Assembly: GCA_919902515.1 (NCBI GenBank)
Contig: CAKKRD010000043.1
Coordinates: forward strand, 1 to 41,247
DNA: 41,247 bases
Direction: 5' to 3'
DNA from: Nitrosomonadaceae bacterium
GTDB lineage: Bacteria > Pseudomonadota > Gammaproteobacteria > Burkholderiales > Nitrosomonadaceae
Positions 16,986-24,147 of the stretch are shown here, in pieces (positions within the stretch are counted from its first letter, which is position 1; each line of letters opens with the position of its first letter). The position numbers and the translations under genes are program-made. The notes under the pieces are model-generated. The model did no database searches. It was given only the letters and a program-made list of their open reading frames with translations, and was not told where the DNA came from.

Positions 16986-18592
16986 CGATTGACCAGGAAG
17001 TAAAGCGTAGGCGCACCTTCGCCATCATCTCGCACCCGGACGCAGGCAAGACCACGCTCACCGAAAAGCTGCTGCTGTTTGCCGGCGCCATCCACATCGC
17101 TGGCAGCGTCAAGTCGCGCAAGGCGAGCCGCCATGCTACCTCCGACTGGATGGAGATCGAGAAGCAGCGAGGTATTTCCGTGGCCAGTTCGGTGATGCAG
17201 ATGGAATACCGCGGCTGCGTCATCAACCTGCTGGATACGCCGGGCCACCAGGATTTTTCCGAGGACACTTACCGCGTGTTGACCGCCGTGGATGCGGCGC
17301 TGATGGTGATCGATGCCGCCAATGGCGTGGAGGCCCAGACCCTGCGGCTGCTGGAAGTATGCCGCGCGCGTAACACCCCCATCATCACTTTCGTCAACAA
17401 AATGGATCGCGAAGTGCGTGAACCGCTCGACCTGATCGACGAGATCGAGCAGACGCTGCACATGGCGACAGTACCTTTCGCCTGGCCGGTGGGAATGGGT
17501 CACCATTTCCACGGGGTATTCGACCTGAAGCGCGACAGCATGCGCGTGTTTCAACCGGGTGAGGATAAACTGGGCGACGATGATGAAATCATCACAGGGC
17601 TGGACAATCCGGCAATGACGGCACGCTTTGGCGAGAGTTTCACCCAGGCGCGGCAGGAAATCGAACTGATCCGCGGCGCCTCCGAGGAATTCGACCATGC
17701 GGCTTTTCTTGCCGGTCAGCAGACCCCAGTATTCTTCGGTTCTGCCATCAACAATTTTGGCATCCAGGAAGTGCTCGATGCACTGATCGATCTGGCGCCG
17801 TCACCTGGGCCGCGCAAAGCCATCCAGCGCGTGGTGCAACCGGATGAGCCCAAATTTTCCGGCGTGGTATTCAAGATCCAGGCCAACATGAATCCGGCCC
17901 ATCGCGACCGCATCGCTTTCGTGCGCATCTGCTCGGGACGGTTCGAACGCGGCATGAACCTGCATGTGGTACGCAGCGGCAAGGACATCCGCCCCGGCAG
18001 CGTGGTGTCTTTTCTCTCCCAGCGGCGCGAACTGCTCGATGTCGCCTATCCGGGCGATATCATCGGCATTCCCAACCACGGCACCTTGCAACTGGGGGAC
18101 ACGCTGACGGAAGGCGAAGAGCTGCAGTTCACGGGCCTGCCGTTCTTTTCCCCCGAGATCTTCCAGACAGTCGAGCTCGCCGATCCCATGCGCGGCAAAC
18201 AGCTTAAACTGGGGCTTACCCAATTGGGTGAGGAAGGCGCGATCCAGGTGTTCCGGCCGCACGCCGGCGGTGCGCTGCTATTGGGCGCAGTCGGCACCCT
18301 GCAGTTCGAAGTGGTGGCGCACCGATTGAAGCACGAATACGGCGTGGACACCCGCCTCGCTTCCGCCAAGTACCAGATGGCGCGCTGGGTCACGGCTGAT
18401 GATCCGCGCGAACTGAAACGGTTCATCGATACCAACGGACATCGTGTCGCTTACGACGCAGTTGATGCCCCCACCTTCCTGGCCTCGTTTGGCGCCGAGT
18501 TGAGTGTCGCCGAGGAAAGCTGGAAGCTGATCAACTTCCACCGGCTGCGCGAGCATGCCGGACTGGTGTTCCAGACCTATATGGATGGGTGA
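16982..18592 (+). CDS. prfC: Peptide chain release factor 3
   Basis: RF3 is the translational GTPase that recycles RF1/RF2 from the ribosome. ATG 16982 gives 536 residues starting [20 protein letters not shown], with G1 HPDAGKTTLTEK, the switch region EKQRGISVASSV, G3 DTPGHQDF and G4 NKMD. Length matches E. coli RF3 (529). The longer frame from 16823 only reads through the end of the upstream ATPase gene. It overlaps that gene by ATGA, so it probably shares the transporter operon transcript, an unusual partner for RF3. The gene ends at the border of the accessory island. Confidence 0.97.
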   Translation: MTIDQEVKRRRTFAIISHPDAGKTTLTEKLLLFAGAIHIAGSVKSRKASRHATSDWMEIEKQRGISVASSVMQMEYRGCVINLLDTPGHQDFSEDTYRVLTAVDAALMVIDAANGVEAQTLRLLEVCRARNTPIITFVNKMDREVREPLDLIDEIEQTLHMATVPFAWPVGMGHHFHGVFDLKRDSMRVFQPGEDKLGDDDEIITGLDNPAMTARFGESFTQARQEIELIRGASEEFDHAAFLAGQQTPVFFGSAINNFGIQEVLDALIDLAPSPGPRKAIQRVVQPDEPKFSGVVFKIQANMNPAHRDRIAFVRICSGRFERGMNLHVVRSGKDIRPGSVVSFLSQRRELLDVAYPGDIIGIPNHGTLQLGDTLTEGEELQFTGLPFFSPEIFQTVELADPMRGKQLKLGLTQLGEEGAIQVFRPHAGGALLLGAVGTLQFEVVAHRLKHEYGVDTRLASAKYQMARWVTADDPRELKRFIDTNGHRVAYDAVDAPTFLASFGAELSVAEESWKLINFHRLREHAGLVFQTYMDG

Positions 18593-19006
18593 AACGGGTG
18601 TTTGCGTAATAACCGTTACTGTCCGCATGGATGGGCCTTACAGGAAAACACAGATAACACAGCGGTAATCTTCAGCCCCAAAAAAACAGGCCTGACGATT
18701 ATTGCCGGGAGATATTCGAGCCTGGCCCTTTAATTTCTCTTTAATTTCTTTAATTTTAAAGCAGGAGCTGGAAAAGCGTAGCACAGAAATCGACGCTCTG
18801 GAGATTAAGAAAAATTTCTACCGGCGACAGGTGACACTCGAAAGTCGGTTTGGAATAATGCTAGAACGTACGTTTGCTTAAAGTACAAAACGTGCCGTTT
18901 CTTGGATGAACTGCTGCGGCACGTCTCCTATTAGAAAACCACAGTTGCAGAAGCGATCGAGTATTATAATCAGCGGGCGTAGCTGACACTAATAAGGATC
19001 GATTCA
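18593..19006. other. Intergenic region at the island border, possibly decayed coding DNA
   Basis: No intact gene is visible. On the plus strand an open stretch of roughly 180 nt ends at TAA 18879-18881 and would encode a charged segment (KQELEKRSTEIDALEIKK). It has no ATG start and I do not recognise it, so it may be the end of a lost gene. Near 18729-18757 a short TTTAATTTCT unit is repeated about three times. An inverted repeat CGTGCCG / CGGCACG lies near 18889-18921. The DNA is more AT-rich than prfC. The 3' end carries the promoter for the next gene. Confidence 0.4.
18945..18970 (+). promoter_or_regulatory. Putative promoter of the membrane/coiled-coil gene pair
   Basis: A perfect -10 TATAAT (18965-18970) lies 37 bp before the ATG at 19007. 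The best -35 by sequence, TTGCAG (18945-18950), is only 14 bp upstream, which is short. CAGTTG at 18942-18947 has 17-bp spacing but is a poor match. The -10 is convincing; the -35 is not. Confidence 0.45.
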
Positions 19007-19777
19007 ATGCAAACACTCCCTGAATTTAATAAGTCGGACTTTATCTCAATAGGAGGCCCTGGTTATGTGGCGATTGGTGGTGCTGCTCTATTCAGCGCTT
19101 TCGGATGGTATGCCGTCGGCACATGGATAAAGCCAAGCGACCCAAGTGGTCAGTTCATCGTAGCAATCTTGCGAACAGCCTTCACCCTGTTTCCCGCCTT
19201 GGTAGCATTTCTCGTTGCGAACAAACGTCAAAAAGAGGTTCAGCGGCATATGGCGCTCAAACTTGACGCTTTGAAAAATCTCATAACTGACTACCAGAGA
19301 CTACAAAGCGTTGACCATGAGTTAGAGACTATGGATCGCCTGTCAAAAGTTGCACGAAATGCAGTGATGCTCACAGCAGCCAGTTCCCAAGAGCTCTTCG
19401 GTGCAATTGAATCTGTCGCTGATAAAAAGTCCAAAGACCTCCTGCTTGAGCGCTTTAGACACCACACCAGTAGCGTCGTCACCATGCTGTTGGCGGTTGA
19501 CGAACAGCTTTCTGAAAGCGGACGAGCCATATCAGAGAATATTACCGCGGACAAGGAAATAAACATTGTTGAAAGAGCGAACCAGAACGCCGAAAGCGGC
19601 TTGGCTCTTGCTCAGAGAATGATCGAAACTAGAGGAATTGGTGATGGCATACGCCAACTGAAGACATCGATAGCGCAAGCACAATCTCTGCAGTCTAGAT
19701 TAGCTTCCACAGACCAGACACTGGAAGCGCCACGAACGATTGATAATCAATCAGGAGACCACAATGTCGGGAACTGA
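19007..19777 (+). CDS. Uncharacterised protein: two membrane helices plus cytoplasmic coiled coil
   Basis: I do not recognise this 256-residue protein. Two hydrophobic segments lie near the N-terminus (about residues 17-38, GYVAIGGAALFSAFGWYAVG, and 49-70, FIVAILRTAFTLFPALVAFLV). A basic residue cluster (ANKRQKEVQRH) follows, then about 180 mostly helical, charged residues that look like a coiled coil or helical bundle. No catalytic motif is visible. The ATG at 19007 has AAGGA 8-12 nt upstream. The last 14 bp overlap the next gene, so the two are coupled. Base composition is more AT-rich than the flanking housekeeping genes, which suits acquired DNA. Confidence 0.8.
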   Translation: MQTLPEFNKSDFISIGGPGYVAIGGAALFSAFGWYAVGTWIKPSDPSGQFIVAILRTAFTLFPALVAFLVANKRQKEVQRHMALKLDALKNLITDYQRLQSVDHELETMDRLSKVARNAVMLTAASSQELFGAIESVADKKSKDLLLERFRHHTSSVVTMLLAVDEQLSESGRAISENITADKEINIVERANQNAESGLALAQRMIETRGIGDGIRQLKTSIAQAQSLQSRLASTDQTLEAPRTIDNQSGDHNVGN

Positions 19778-20216
19778 CTTCAACAAAACCCCCTCTATGC
19801 TCAAGCTTGAAATCGAAGCTAGCATTGAACAGCTACACAGGCAGCTAACGATTTCCCAAGGGCAAGCAGAAAAGGGTAGCTCCTCACTGCTCAACGCGGT
19901 GCTCGTGGCCTTTGTACTGATTGGACAATTACTATTTATGAATTTGTTCGACGTATCTAGCGGAACGCCCGGTACACCGAGTGAAGCGAAATCAACAGAA
20001 CCTGAGTCTTTTGCTTTATCGGCTCGGGATAGAAAAATTCTTGACACCTTGATGACAAGGGTGGACGAGGGTGTCGATGCCATTCAGACAACTAAAGCGC
20101 GAGTTTCTCCAAGTATGCAAATTGACACACATCTCAGCAGCATAAAATCAGCCGCTCACGACACAAAAATTATTCTGGGGCTTGAAATGCCAGTCGTGCC
20201 CAATCAAAAACAGTAA
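19764..20216 (+). CDS. Uncharacterised single-pass membrane protein, partner of the upstream gene
   Basis: This 150-residue product is of unknown family. From ATG 19764 (AGGAG at 19753-19757, good spacing; an upstream TTG at 19740 is less likely) it has a helical N-terminal part (LKLEIEASIEQLHRQLTISQ), one membrane helix at about residues 43-62 (LLNAVLVAFVLIGQLLFMNL), a Ser/Pro/Glu-rich linker and a helical C-terminal region. Overlap with the preceding gene and the shared design (membrane helix plus helical bundle) suggest that the two products form one complex. A GC-rich stem-loop 16 bp downstream may end the unit. Confidence 0.75.
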   Translation: MSGTDFNKTPSMLKLEIEASIEQLHRQLTISQGQAEKGSSSLLNAVLVAFVLIGQLLFMNLFDVSSGTPGTPSEAKSTEPESFALSARDRKILDTLMTRVDEGVDAIQTTKARVSPSMQIDTHLSSIKSAAHDTKIILGLEMPVVPNQKQ

Positions 20217-20232
20217 AACAGAGTTATGGCGG

Positions 20233-20251
20233 TTGGCGCGGCCCGCGCCAA
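20233..20251. terminator. GC-rich stem-loop after the membrane gene pair
   Basis: TTGGCGCGG and CCGCGCCAA are perfect inverted repeats separated by a single C, giving a very stable hairpin 16 bp after the stop at 20216. No T run follows directly, so it may work as a weak or Rho-assisted terminator, as an mRNA 3'-end stabiliser, or be a small repeat unit. Confidence 0.4.
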
Positions 20252-20332
20252 GGCGAGGGATCTTCTAATGATGTACTTTTTTCCTTCTGGTCCATCTCGC
20301 GGCCTATGGCAGCATCAGATTCCCAGAGGGTC

Positions 20333-20509
20333 TTACGCTTTCAATTGACGGAGCGCTGCAATACGAACATTGGGGTCTTTGTCAGACGTTGCAATATACT
20401 CAAGTGTAGATTTGCTTTCTTTTGAATCAAGTTGTTGAATTGCAGCAATACGAACATTGGGGTCTTTGTCAGACGTTGCAGCATATTCAAGTGTAGATTT
20501 GCTACTCAT
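20333..20509 (-). CDS. Small HEAT-like repeat protein (58 residues)
   Basis: On the minus strand ATG 20509 opens a 58-residue frame ending at TAA 20333-20335. It consists of two almost identical 29-residue units: KSTLEYAATSDKDPNVRIAA and KSTLEYIATSDKDPNVRIAA, each followed by a QL-containing end. The pattern L..(A)..D.DPNVR.AA...L is that of PBS-lyase/HEAT-like repeats, which form helical protein-binding surfaces. GAGG lies 10-13 nt before the ATG and AT-rich DNA lies further upstream. It may be a genuine micro-protein or the leftover of a longer repeat protein. It is convergent with the membrane gene pair. Function unknown. Confidence 0.65.
   Translation of the reverse strand: MSSKSTLEYAATSDKDPNVRIAAIQQLDSKESKSTLEYIATSDKDPNVRIAALRQLKA
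20358..20503. repeat. Direct repeat, two 59-bp copies with 87-bp period
   Basis: Positions 20358-20416 and 20445-20503 differ at only three of 59 bases. The 87-bp period equals 29 codons, so these are tandem protein repeats of the minus-strand HEAT-like gene. Such low divergence points to recent duplication or gene conversion. It is not a CRISPR: there are only two units, and the spacer is coding. Confidence 0.85.
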
Positions 20510-20616
20510 GCTTTCTTGACCTCAATGTATATTTGAGGTTTATATTTTACTATAAAGCATGCGGACGGGAAAAGTTTTTGATAGCTGGGACTTGACCTGT
20601 CACATACGGAATTAAA

Positions 20617-20646
20617 GGGGCCTAGATCGGATTAAATCCTGGCCCC
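20617..20646. repeat. REP-like hairpin
   Basis: GGGGCC (20617-20622) pairs with GGCCCC (20641-20646), and an inner GGATT-A-AATCC also pairs. The preceding GGAATTAAAGGGG resembles a REP-type repeat I recall from proteobacteria (an AAAGGGGTC..., GA-CCCC palindrome), but the match is degenerate. It lies in the 278-bp gap between the HEAT-like gene and the toxin-antitoxin operon, which otherwise shows only the promoter near its right end. Confidence 0.4.
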
Positions 20647-20725
20647 GCAGCCAATATAGCATGACACATCATTTGGATAGCTTTGGGAACAGCATTGGGT
20701 CTGTCTCCTTCCGCTCCTCTTCCGC

Positions 20726-20773
20726 TTGATTTTATTGGACTGGTCTATATACTGGTCTACATGTAATTTACAT
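20726..20773 (+). promoter_or_regulatory. Promoter and probable operator of the toxin-antitoxin operon
   Basis: TTGATT (20726-20731) and TATACT (20748-20753) are 16 bp apart. Two direct repeats ACTGGTCTA (20739-20747 and 20751-20759) cover the -10, and a perfect palindrome ATGTAA-T-TTACAT (20761-20773) lies at the transcription start. This is the layout expected for autorepression by a Phd-type antitoxin. Which of the two repeat sets is the binding site cannot be told from sequence. Confidence 0.6.
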
Positions 20774-20787
20774 TGCGGGGGAAAACC

Positions 20788-21030
20788 ATGAAGATCGAAA
20801 TTGGTTCATATGAGGCGAAAACAAAGCTGCCTGAATTACTGAGGCAGGTAAAAACCGGCAAGAGCTTTACCATCACCAATCGCGGGGAAGCTATTGCAGA
20901 TTTGGTGCCCAGCGTGGGCGCGAGGGCGAAGGACAAAGTTGCGGCAGCAGAAAGGCTTAAGGCGTTCATGCTGGCTAATCCGGTGCGTGGTGTAAATATC
21001 AAGGCTCTCATTGAGGAAGGGCGCGCGTGA
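20788..21030 (+). CDS. Phd/YefM-family antitoxin
   Basis: This 80-residue protein begins MKIEIGSYEAKTKLPELLRQ and continues with TITNRGEAIADLVPS, the Phd/YefM pattern (N-terminal DNA-binding and dimerisation domain, residues 1-50) followed by a toxin-neutralising tail. The start is ATG 20788 with a G-rich site just upstream, better than the in-frame TTG at 20773. The stop overlaps the toxin's GTG start (GTGA), the usual coupling. It is expected to bind the toxin and repress its own promoter. Confidence 0.88.
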   Translation: MKIEIGSYEAKTKLPELLRQVKTGKSFTITNRGEAIADLVPSVGARAKDKVAAAERLKAFMLANPVRGVNIKALIEEGRA

Positions 21031-21446
21031 GCTTCGTCCTCGATAACTCGGTGACCATGCGTTGGTTCTTTGGTGACGGCAAACCACAACACCTTGCCTA
21101 TGCGGGCAAGGTACTTGATGCGATGAAGAATACCAGTGCTCGCGTACCAGCAACATGGGGGCTTGAGGTGGCAAACGTCATTGCCAGGGCGGAAGCAAAA
21201 GATTTGGTGACGGAAGCGCGCAGCGGGGTGTTTCTTGAGATGCTGGAAGGTGTGGCGATTGAAGTAGACATGGCCACATTCTCACACGCACTGTCACACA
21301 CTCTTCAATTGGCGCGGCGATACAAATTATCCGCTTATGCTGCCTCCTACCTTGAGCTGGCGCTGAGGCTAGGCATACCGCTGGCCACGTTTGACGAAGA
21401 TTTGCAGAAGGCTGCGAAAAAAGCGGGCGTGAAAAAGTTTGCTTGA
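21027..21446 (+). CDS. PIN-domain (VapC-family) toxin with one conserved acidic residue missing
   Basis: VapC toxins are Mg-dependent ribonucleases with a cluster of acidic residues. This 139-residue protein, started by GTG 21027, has FVLDNSV (Asp6), the second acidic site in WGLEVAN (Glu47) and the last in LATFDEDL (Asp123 or Asp125). The third family motif, normally LS.YDA.YLELA, reads LSAYAASYLELA, so the metal-binding Asp is Ala105. That predicts weak or no nuclease activity, although a neighbouring acid could compensate. The overlap with the antitoxin gene is kept, so the pair still looks like an operon. No attachment site or integrase is nearby. Confidence 0.87.
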   Translation: MSFVLDNSVTMRWFFGDGKPQHLAYAGKVLDAMKNTSARVPATWGLEVANVIARAEAKDLVTEARSGVFLEMLEGVAIEVDMATFSHALSHTLQLARRYKLSAYAASYLELALRLGIPLATFDEDLQKAAKKAGVKKFA

Positions 21447-21504
21447 AATTCTCATCGCCATCCGGCATCAGTGGTAGCCGCTCAACATAAGAAGGAGATA
21501 GTCC

Positions 21505-22404
21505 ATGCCAACAAGAGATGCCGGGAAACCGGCCAAAAAACTTCTCTCTGTCCAGCGTAACGCGGCGCATCACTGGGTCGGCGACGGTTTTCCGGTGCGC
21601 ACGCTGCTTACCTATTCGGAACTGGGGGCGCTTATCAGCCCTTTCCTGCTGCTGGATTACGCCGGCCCGATGGAATTCCCGCCAACAGAGCAACGCCTGG
21701 GTGTCGGCGAGCACCCGCACCGCGGCTTCGAGACAGTGACTATCGTTTACGCGGGTGAGGTGGAGCATCGCGACAGTTCCGGTGGCGGTGGCTGCATCGG
21801 TCCCGGCGACGTGCAGTGGATGACAACGGCATCCGGGGTGGTGCACGAAGAATTGCATGGGCGCGATTTTGCGCGGCATGGCGGCATACTGGAGATGGTG
21901 CAGTTGTGGGTCAATCTGCCCGCCAGGGACAAGATGTCGTCGCCGCATTATCAAAGCATTCCGAGCAGCCGGATTCCCACCGTGAATCTTCCCGGCGGCC
22001 AGGGCAGCATACGCGTGATTGCAGGTGAATTCGGTGGGCTTGCCGGGCCAGCCCGGACATTTACGCCGGTTCATGTATGGGATCTGCGGCTGGCAAGTGA
22101 GCAGTCATTCGATCTTGCGGTGCCGGATGGTTACCCTGCTGCGCTGGTAGTGCTCAAGGGTTCCGTGCGCGTGAACGCTGTTGAAACCATCGGTGCGGCA
22201 GAGGTCGGACTGTTTGACCGGGTGGGCGGACACCTCTGCATCGACAGCGCACATGCCGTCACCGCGTTGCTGCTCTGCGGCGAGCCGATCGATGAACCGA
22301 TTGCCGGCAGTGGCCCTTTCGTCATGAACACTGGCGAAGAGATTCGTCAGGCGATTGCGGACTACCAGAGCGGCAAGATGGGGCATCTGCCTCCACGTAG
22401 CTAA
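21505..22404 (+). CDS. Pirin-family protein
   Basis: Pirins are bicupin proteins; some have quercetinase activity or act as redox-sensing regulators. The 299-residue product has the N-terminal cupin with the metal site GEHPHRGFETVT (two His; residues about 73-84), then GDVQWMTTASGVVHEE supplying the third His and the Glu. A second cupin and a C-terminal region ending near FVMNTGEEIRQAIADYQSGK complete the family pattern. AAGGAG lies just upstream of ATG 21505. All metal ligands appear present. Its substrate is unknown, and it is probably transcribed alone. Confidence 0.92.
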   Translation: MPTRDAGKPAKKLLSVQRNAAHHWVGDGFPVRTLLTYSELGALISPFLLLDYAGPMEFPPTEQRLGVGEHPHRGFETVTIVYAGEVEHRDSSGGGGCIGPGDVQWMTTASGVVHEELHGRDFARHGGILEMVQLWVNLPARDKMSSPHYQSIPSSRIPTVNLPGGQGSIRVIAGEFGGLAGPARTFTPVHVWDLRLASEQSFDLAVPDGYPAALVVLKGSVRVNAVETIGAAEVGLFDRVGGHLCIDSAHAVTALLLCGEPIDEPIAGSGPFVMNTGEEIRQAIADYQSGKMGHLPPRS

Positions 22405-22436
22405 TTCAGCCTTTCCCTGGTTTGACCGGGGCAGCA

Positions 22437-23249
22437 ATGTCGGCGATACTTTGGTTCAATTCCCTATCCTTCGGTTTGCACCATCACACCATGCGCCAAC
22501 ATTCTTTACCTCGTTCCGGATTGAGCGCCCTCGGCCACGCATGTGTGCGCTCAGTCAGCAGTTGGTGGGGACTCATTCACTTTGGCGCCGTCGCGCTGGT
22601 TCTGGCATTGTCACCGTCGACCTATGGCCGGGAAAGCCGCGCTGCGCTCGCTTGGAATATTTATGCCAGCACCTGGCAGGTGCTGTTCTGGTTCACGGTG
22701 CTGTGCGCGCTTATCAGCCTAGTATTGATCCGCATCGTTGTAGTCACGGCTTCCAGTTACGGTTTGTCCCAATATGCGCTGGAGATGGTGGTGCGGGTGC
22801 TGGTGCTGGAGTTGATTCCACTGGGTGCTGCCCTTTTTGTGGTGCTGCGCTCGGGCATGCTGACCAATACCGGATCGACGGCCAGCCCCCTGCATATCGA
22901 GCATGTTCCGCGCATGATTGCCATCGCATTCTCGGTGGCGACACTGGCCGCAGTGAGCAGCGTGGTGGCACTGGTATTGGCCTATCTGGTCGTTTATGGT
23001 TTGTCGCCATGGGGTCTGGCTGAGTATACGCACATGGTCGGGCGCGTATTCGATCCGGTCGTCACCGTTACCTTTGTTCTCAAGACAGTATGGTTCAGTC
23101 TGGCGGTTGCGGTGATTCCGCTCGCTTCGACGCTGCAGGCGCAGCACGAGCTCGCCAGGGAATCGAATACTGTGACGCAAGGTACGGTACGATTGTTTCT
23201 GGTGCTAGTACTGATTGAAGGTGTTTCTCTGGCGGCCAAGTATATTTAA
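22437..23249 (+). CDS. MlaE-like ABC transporter permease
   Basis: This inner-membrane protein of about 270 residues has four to five helices. Its plan fits the MlaE/YrbE permease family: an inner pattern LELIPLGAALFVVLRSG corresponds to the family's RELGP...GR.G stretch, and a PRMIAIAFSVATLAA segment and a final helical region follow. The match is divergent. The start is uncertain: TTG 22422, ATG 22437 (GGGG upstream) and ATG 22491 are in frame. The next gene encodes an MCE protein and the one after a lipoprotein, which supports a lipid-trafficking role, but the ATPase expected next to it is absent. Confidence 0.75.
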   Translation: MSAILWFNSLSFGLHHHTMRQHSLPRSGLSALGHACVRSVSSWWGLIHFGAVALVLALSPSTYGRESRAALAWNIYASTWQVLFWFTVLCALISLVLIRIVVVTASSYGLSQYALEMVVRVLVLELIPLGAALFVVLRSGMLTNTGSTASPLHIEHVPRMIAIAFSVATLAAVSSVVALVLAYLVVYGLSPWGLAEYTHMVGRVFDPVVTVTFVLKTVWFSLAVAVIPLASTLQAQHELARESNTVTQGTVRLFLVLVLIEGVSLAAKYI

Positions 23250-23268
23250 AGCGGATAATATAAAACAT

Positions 23269-24147
23269 ATGCACCCCGAATCCCAATTGCAATCAGTACC
23301 GCCGCCACCCAACCTTGAATTCAAGGTTGCGCTGCTGCTGGTTCTGATGGTGGTGCTGGTGTTCGGTTCACTGGCGTATGTGATGTATGCACGCGGAGTA
23401 TTCGAAAGTACCCAGCGGGTGGTATTGGTCGCGGATGATTCCGAGGGCGTGATCGTCGGCATGGATCTGACGTTCTCGGGTTTTCCGATAGGGCGTGTGC
23501 AGCGCGTTGAATTGGCTGATGACGGCAAAGCCCGCATCGTGATCGAGGTGGCGCGTGAGGATGCCAAGTGGTTGCGTACCAGCAGCGTCTTTACCATGGA
23601 ACGTAGCGTGGTGGGCGGCACCCACCTGCGTGCGTTCACTGGGGCGCTAACAGATCCGCCGCTGCCCGATGGCGCTGTGCGCACAGTGTTGAGTGGCGAC
23701 GCCACCGCAGAAATTCAACAACTCGTGAGCACCGTACGTACTTTGGTCGAGAATCTGCAGAACATAACCAAGTCAGATTCCAGCCTGAACCTGAGTCTGG
23801 ATAATCTGCAGACCGTCACACAAAACCTCAAGGGGCCGTACGGTGCGCTAGGCGTGGTACTGGGCAGCGAAGCGCATGCGAAAAAAGCCATTGCCACCCT
23901 GGATGAATCAAAGGCTGCCATGATCCAGGTCAACGCAATTCTAGGTGACGTACGCACCAGTCTCAAGAGTGTCGATGCCGTGCTGGCGGAAGCCCAGGCT
24001 GTTGGCGCCAATGCTCGAGTAGCCACCACCGACCTGAGTGCTTTGCGGGAGCAGGTGGAAATGAATCTGCGCAAGGTGGAGCACCTGGTGGACGAAATTA
24101 ACCGAAAATGGCCGTTGGCGCGCGATACGGAGCTCAAATTGCCATGA
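23269..24147 (+). CDS. MCE-domain protein (MlaD-like)
   Basis: MCE proteins form rings or tubes that carry lipids between inner and outer membranes. The 292-residue product from ATG 23269 has an N-terminal membrane helix (VALLLVLMVVLVFGSLAYVMY, about residues 19-39) and one MCE domain: VLVADDSEGVIVGMDLTFSG, FPIGRVQRVEL and the later GGTHLRAFTG. A long helical tail rich in Leu and Asn/Gln heptads follows, as in MCE proteins that extend through the periplasm. TTG 23215 upstream is in frame but lies in the preceding gene's end. It overlaps the downstream lipoprotein gene by ATGA. Confidence 0.9.
   Translation: MHPESQLQSVPPPPNLEFKVALLLVLMVVLVFGSLAYVMYARGVFESTQRVVLVADDSEGVIVGMDLTFSGFPIGRVQRVELADDGKARIVIEVAREDAKWLRTSSVFTMERSVVGGTHLRAFTGALTDPPLPDGAVRTVLSGDATAEIQQLVSTVRTLVENLQNITKSDSSLNLSLDNLQTVTQNLKGPYGALGVVLGSEAHAKKAIATLDESKAAMIQVNAILGDVRTSLKSVDAVLAEAQAVGANARVATTDLSALREQVEMNLRKVEHLVDEINRKWPLARDTELKLP

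Noticed and set aside
18930-18980. Possible transposase remnant (peptide VAEAIEYYNQRA in one frame)
   Set aside because: It is too short to assign, a stop codon lies a few codons upstream, and no insertion-sequence ends could be found nearby.
20358-20503. Possible CRISPR-like repeat
   Set aside because: There are only two copies, 87 bp apart. Repeat and spacer together form one coding frame on the minus strand with HEAT-like units.
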